DNA of 64,000 nt from Morganella psychrotolerans (GTDB lineage Bacteria; Pseudomonadota; Gammaproteobacteria; Enterobacterales; Enterobacteriaceae). Location: assembly GCF_001676055.1 (NCBI RefSeq), contig NZ_LZEX01000001.1, positions 620,001 through 684,000 on the forward strand, read 5' to 3'. Of the stretch, positions 63,545 through 64,000 are shown in pieces. The position numbers and the translations under genes are program-made. Each line of letters opens with the position of its first letter. Position 1 is the first letter of the stretch. The notes under the pieces are model-generated. The model was given only the letters and a program-made list of their open reading frames with translations. It searched no databases and was not told the DNA's origin.

Positions 63545-64000
63545 TTACGGCGGGAGCGCAACACCAAAGGAATTGCGTGATTTGTGGCAAACTCCCCTCC
63601 CGTTATTCTCAGCACTGGACGCTGAATTCGGATTTTACCTTGATGCCGCCGCCGATAAAAATAATACCCTCTGCTCTCATTACCTCACCGAAAAAGACAA
63701 CGCATTAAACTCTGACTGGCAAAGTTACGGCTCAATATGGTGCAACCCGCCGTATAGCGATATCCAACCGTGGGTAGATAAAGCCGCAGCGCAATGCAGG
63801 AAGCAATTGCAACCGGTCGTAATGTTAGTTCCTGCTGATACTTCTGTGGGCTGGTTTAAATCGGCACTGGATACCGTTGATGAGGTCAGGTTCATTACCG
63901 GTGGACGGATATCGTTTATTAACGCCGGAACAAATAAGCCGGTGAACGGAAATAACAAAGGCTCCATGTTTTTAATATGGCGACCATTCACCAATCCCCG
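63534..64000 (+). CDS. dam: Phage DNA N6-adenine methyltransferase, partial
   Basis: Phage-type Dam: WQTPLPLFSALDAEFGFYLD, DAAAD, catalytic NPPY (WCNPPYSDIQPW) and FITGGRISF. ATG 63534. The gene runs beyond the window at 64000 after 155 residues. May methylate GATC-like sites in phage DNA. Confidence 0.9.
   Translation, partial: MKADYGGSATPKELRDLWQTPLPLFSALDAEFGFYLDAAADKNNTLCSHYLTEKDNALNSDWQSYGSIWCNPPYSDIQPWVDKAAAQCRKQLQPVVMLVPADTSVGWFKSALDTVDEVRFITGGRISFINAGTNKPVNGNNKGSMFLIWRPFTNP

Noticed and set aside
1-64000. CRISPR arrays, IS elements and rRNA
   Set aside because: No regularly spaced direct repeats of CRISPR size, no transposase and no rRNA sequence were seen.

Overview
The window is a piece of an enterobacterial chromosome with a large lambdoid temperate prophage inserted in the tRNA-Arg gene argW. 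The host part (1 to about 15880) follows the Escherichia coli order yfcL, epmC, yfcA, aroC, prmB, smrB, sixA, fadJ, fadI, yfcZ, fadL, mlaA, argW, but lacks mepA, carries proC before argW and has a periplasmic glutaminase at the left end. Gene order, protein character and roughly balanced base composition suggest the Morganellaceae, most likely Morganella morganii; this is an inference. The host genes cover fatty acid uptake and beta-oxidation (fadL, fadI, fadJ, with two FadR-like sites), outer-membrane lipid asymmetry (mlaA), chorismate and proline synthesis, and translation-linked modification or rescue (prmB, epmC, smrB).

The prophage starts at the 3' end of argW (attL about 15850-15878) and runs off the right edge; attR is not in the window. 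Layout: integrase (+); then a long minus-strand late block read from right to left: antiterminator Q, tandem terminators, holin, M15 endolysin, Rz/Rz1, KilA-N protein, terminase, portal, minor head protein, protease-scaffold, capsid, connectors, tail tube, tail chaperone, tape measure, tail tip, tailspike. It is a siphovirus-like module set. A second immunity cassette (Arc-like repressor, BRO-N and ORF6N antirepressor candidates, divergent XRE-S24 repressor) plus two exported cargo proteins lies inside the tail block, between tape measure and tail chaperone.

Right of Q come nin-type genes, a TOPRIM primase and SF2 helicase, CII-like and YdaS/Cro-like regulators, then the divergent CI repressor. 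Repressor operators of the form TACC-N4-GGTA sit at pR and pL with the same geometry. Between cI and pL lie two AT-rich genes whose order and architecture resemble lambda rexA-rexB. The rightward early operon carries an HNH-AP2 endonuclease, small genes, a RecT/YqaJ recombination pair, a cytosine methyltransferase with a long second reading frame that appears to be a real gene, and a Dam-type methyltransferase cut by the window end.

The main unusual observations are: (1) the doubly coding methyltransferase region; (2) the Rex-like pair; (3) a near-consensus T7-type phage RNA polymerase promoter pointing at a KilA-N gene through a short leader with an attenuator-like hairpin; (4) the immunity cassette inside the tail operon. 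Four genes (fadL, tape measure, tail chaperone, a small zinc-ribbon gene) are interrupted by single-base indels, mostly in short A runs. This raises the possibility of assembly errors as well as real mutation or slippage, and the frameshift calls should be read with that in mind.
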